Shown: positions 4,939 to 5,407 of the stretch, piece after piece | How positions within the stretch are numbered: the first letter of the stretch is position 1 | Layout of the letters: every line of letters begins with the position of its first letter | Assembly: GCA_946410375.1 (NCBI GenBank) | Contig: CAMKAB010000075.1 | Location: 1-5,407, forward strand | Direction: 5' to 3' | Length of the DNA: 5,407 bases | Origin: an uncultured Spirochaetaceae bacterium | GTDB lineage: Bacteria; Spirochaetota; Spirochaetia; Sphaerochaetales; Sphaerochaetaceae | Program-made: the position numbers and the translations under genes | The notes under the pieces: model-generated | What the model saw: the letters and a program-made list of their open reading frames with translations, nothing else | What the model was told of the DNA's origin: nothing | Databases searched by the model: none

Positions 4939-5407
4939 ATGTTTTTCGGGGGAAAATTTAAATTGGTCGATTTTGAGATTGTCGTATCTGTTTTAATGAT
5001 AATAATACCTATTTTTATAGTTATTCTAAGTGTTAAAGCTCGTTATAATCATATGACGGGTCAGGGACTCGAGAAAAGAGTGTATGGCATTCTCAGAGGC
5101 TTTGAAAAACAGGGTGGAAAAACAATAAGGAATTGTTATTTGATATGGAAGGATGGATATACATCTGAAATAGATAATATTTTAATTCATAAAAAGGGCG
5201 TTTTTGTTATTGAGTGCAAGGATTACAGGGGATGGATTTTCGGAAGAGATATTGATGCGCACTGGACGGAAGTGTTTAAATCGGAACGTGGAAATACGAA
5301 AAAATATTCTTTTTATAATCCAATTAAGCAGAATGGCGGACATATCAGAGCGATAAGAAACAAGATAAGGGATTTTGATGTTCCTTTTTATAGTATTCTT
5401 GTTTTTT
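4939..5407 (+). CDS. Membrane-anchored NERD-domain protein, 3' end outside window
   Basis: Partial: 156 codons to the right edge without a stop. The first in-frame ATG after a stop (4924-4926) is at 4939, with a weak AGGA ten bases before it. A TTG at 4963 with GGGGGA nine bases before it is a real alternative and would shorten the protein by eight residues. Residues about 14-32 are one hydrophobic segment (V-V-S-V-L-M-I-I-I-P-I-F-I-V-I-L), a likely N-terminal membrane anchor. The NERD (nuclease-related) domain follows: Glu45 in G-L-E-K-R-V, E-I-D at 77-79, G-V-F-V-I-E-C-K at 87-94, then G-W-I-F-G (98-102) and Trp109. Glu45, Asp79, Glu92 and Lys94 fit the PD-(D/E)xK nuclease core, so the catalytic residues look intact. 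Known: NERD domains are predicted nucleases, often fused to helicase, kinase or other modules. Here any partner domain would lie beyond the window. The gene is probably not part of the envelope operon. Confidence 0.82.
   Translation, partial: MFFGGKFKLVDFEIVVSVLMIIIPIFIVILSVKARYNHMTGQGLEKRVYGILRGFEKQGGKTIRNCYLIWKDGYTSEIDNILIHKKGVFVIECKDYRGWIFGRDIDAHWTEVFKSERGNTKKYSFYNPIKQNGGHIRAIRNKIRDFDVPFYSILVF

Noticed and set aside
4875..4961. Small 28-codon frame before the NERD gene
   Set aside because: It has an ATG but no Shine-Dalgarno, no recognisable sequence and overlaps the likely NERD start, so it is probably chance.

Overview
The window holds one five-gene cassette for secreted cell-envelope proteins, plus the start of a NERD-domain gene that runs off the right edge. 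Every gene I can support is on the + strand. The organism looks like a Gram-negative-type (diderm) bacterium. By eye the GC content is moderate, most genes have strong AAGGAG or GAGGAGG ribosome binding sites, and the two lipoproteins have short spirochaete-like lipoboxes (LSSC, LCSC). LPP20-type periplasmic proteins beginning with a P-x-W motif right after the signal peptide are also common in spirochaetes. I favour a Treponema-like spirochaete, but this rests on style and gene content, not on a marker gene.

Layout: 1-279 has no convincing gene. It holds a 13-bp tandem duplication and two adjacent perfect hairpins. 280-888 encodes an LpoB-like outer-membrane lipoprotein. 889-1097 is an intergenic region with several inverted repeats, including a terminator-like hairpin and a nearly perfect 12-bp outer inverted repeat. 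1098-2549 encodes a large lipoprotein of the COG3014 type with TPR-like helices. 2559-3542, 3561-4136 and 4126-4821 encode three divergent LPP20-like proteins with signal peptides and no clear lipobox. 4822-4938 is a short gap with an orphan Shine-Dalgarno sequence. From 4939 to the edge is a membrane-anchored protein with a NERD (nuclease-related) domain.

How the genes may work together: genes two to five are separated by 9 bp, 18 bp and an 11-bp overlap, so they are almost certainly one transcription unit. The LpoB-like gene lies upstream in the same direction and probably belongs to the same functional module, possibly with its own terminator. All five products are predicted to be exported: two as lipid-anchored proteins and three as periplasmic proteins. 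The simplest reading is an envelope-associated assembly, perhaps tied to peptidoglycan synthesis by analogy with E. coli LpoB and PBP1b. No biochemical role can be read from the sequence for the COG3014 or LPP20 members. The NERD gene is probably a separate unit.
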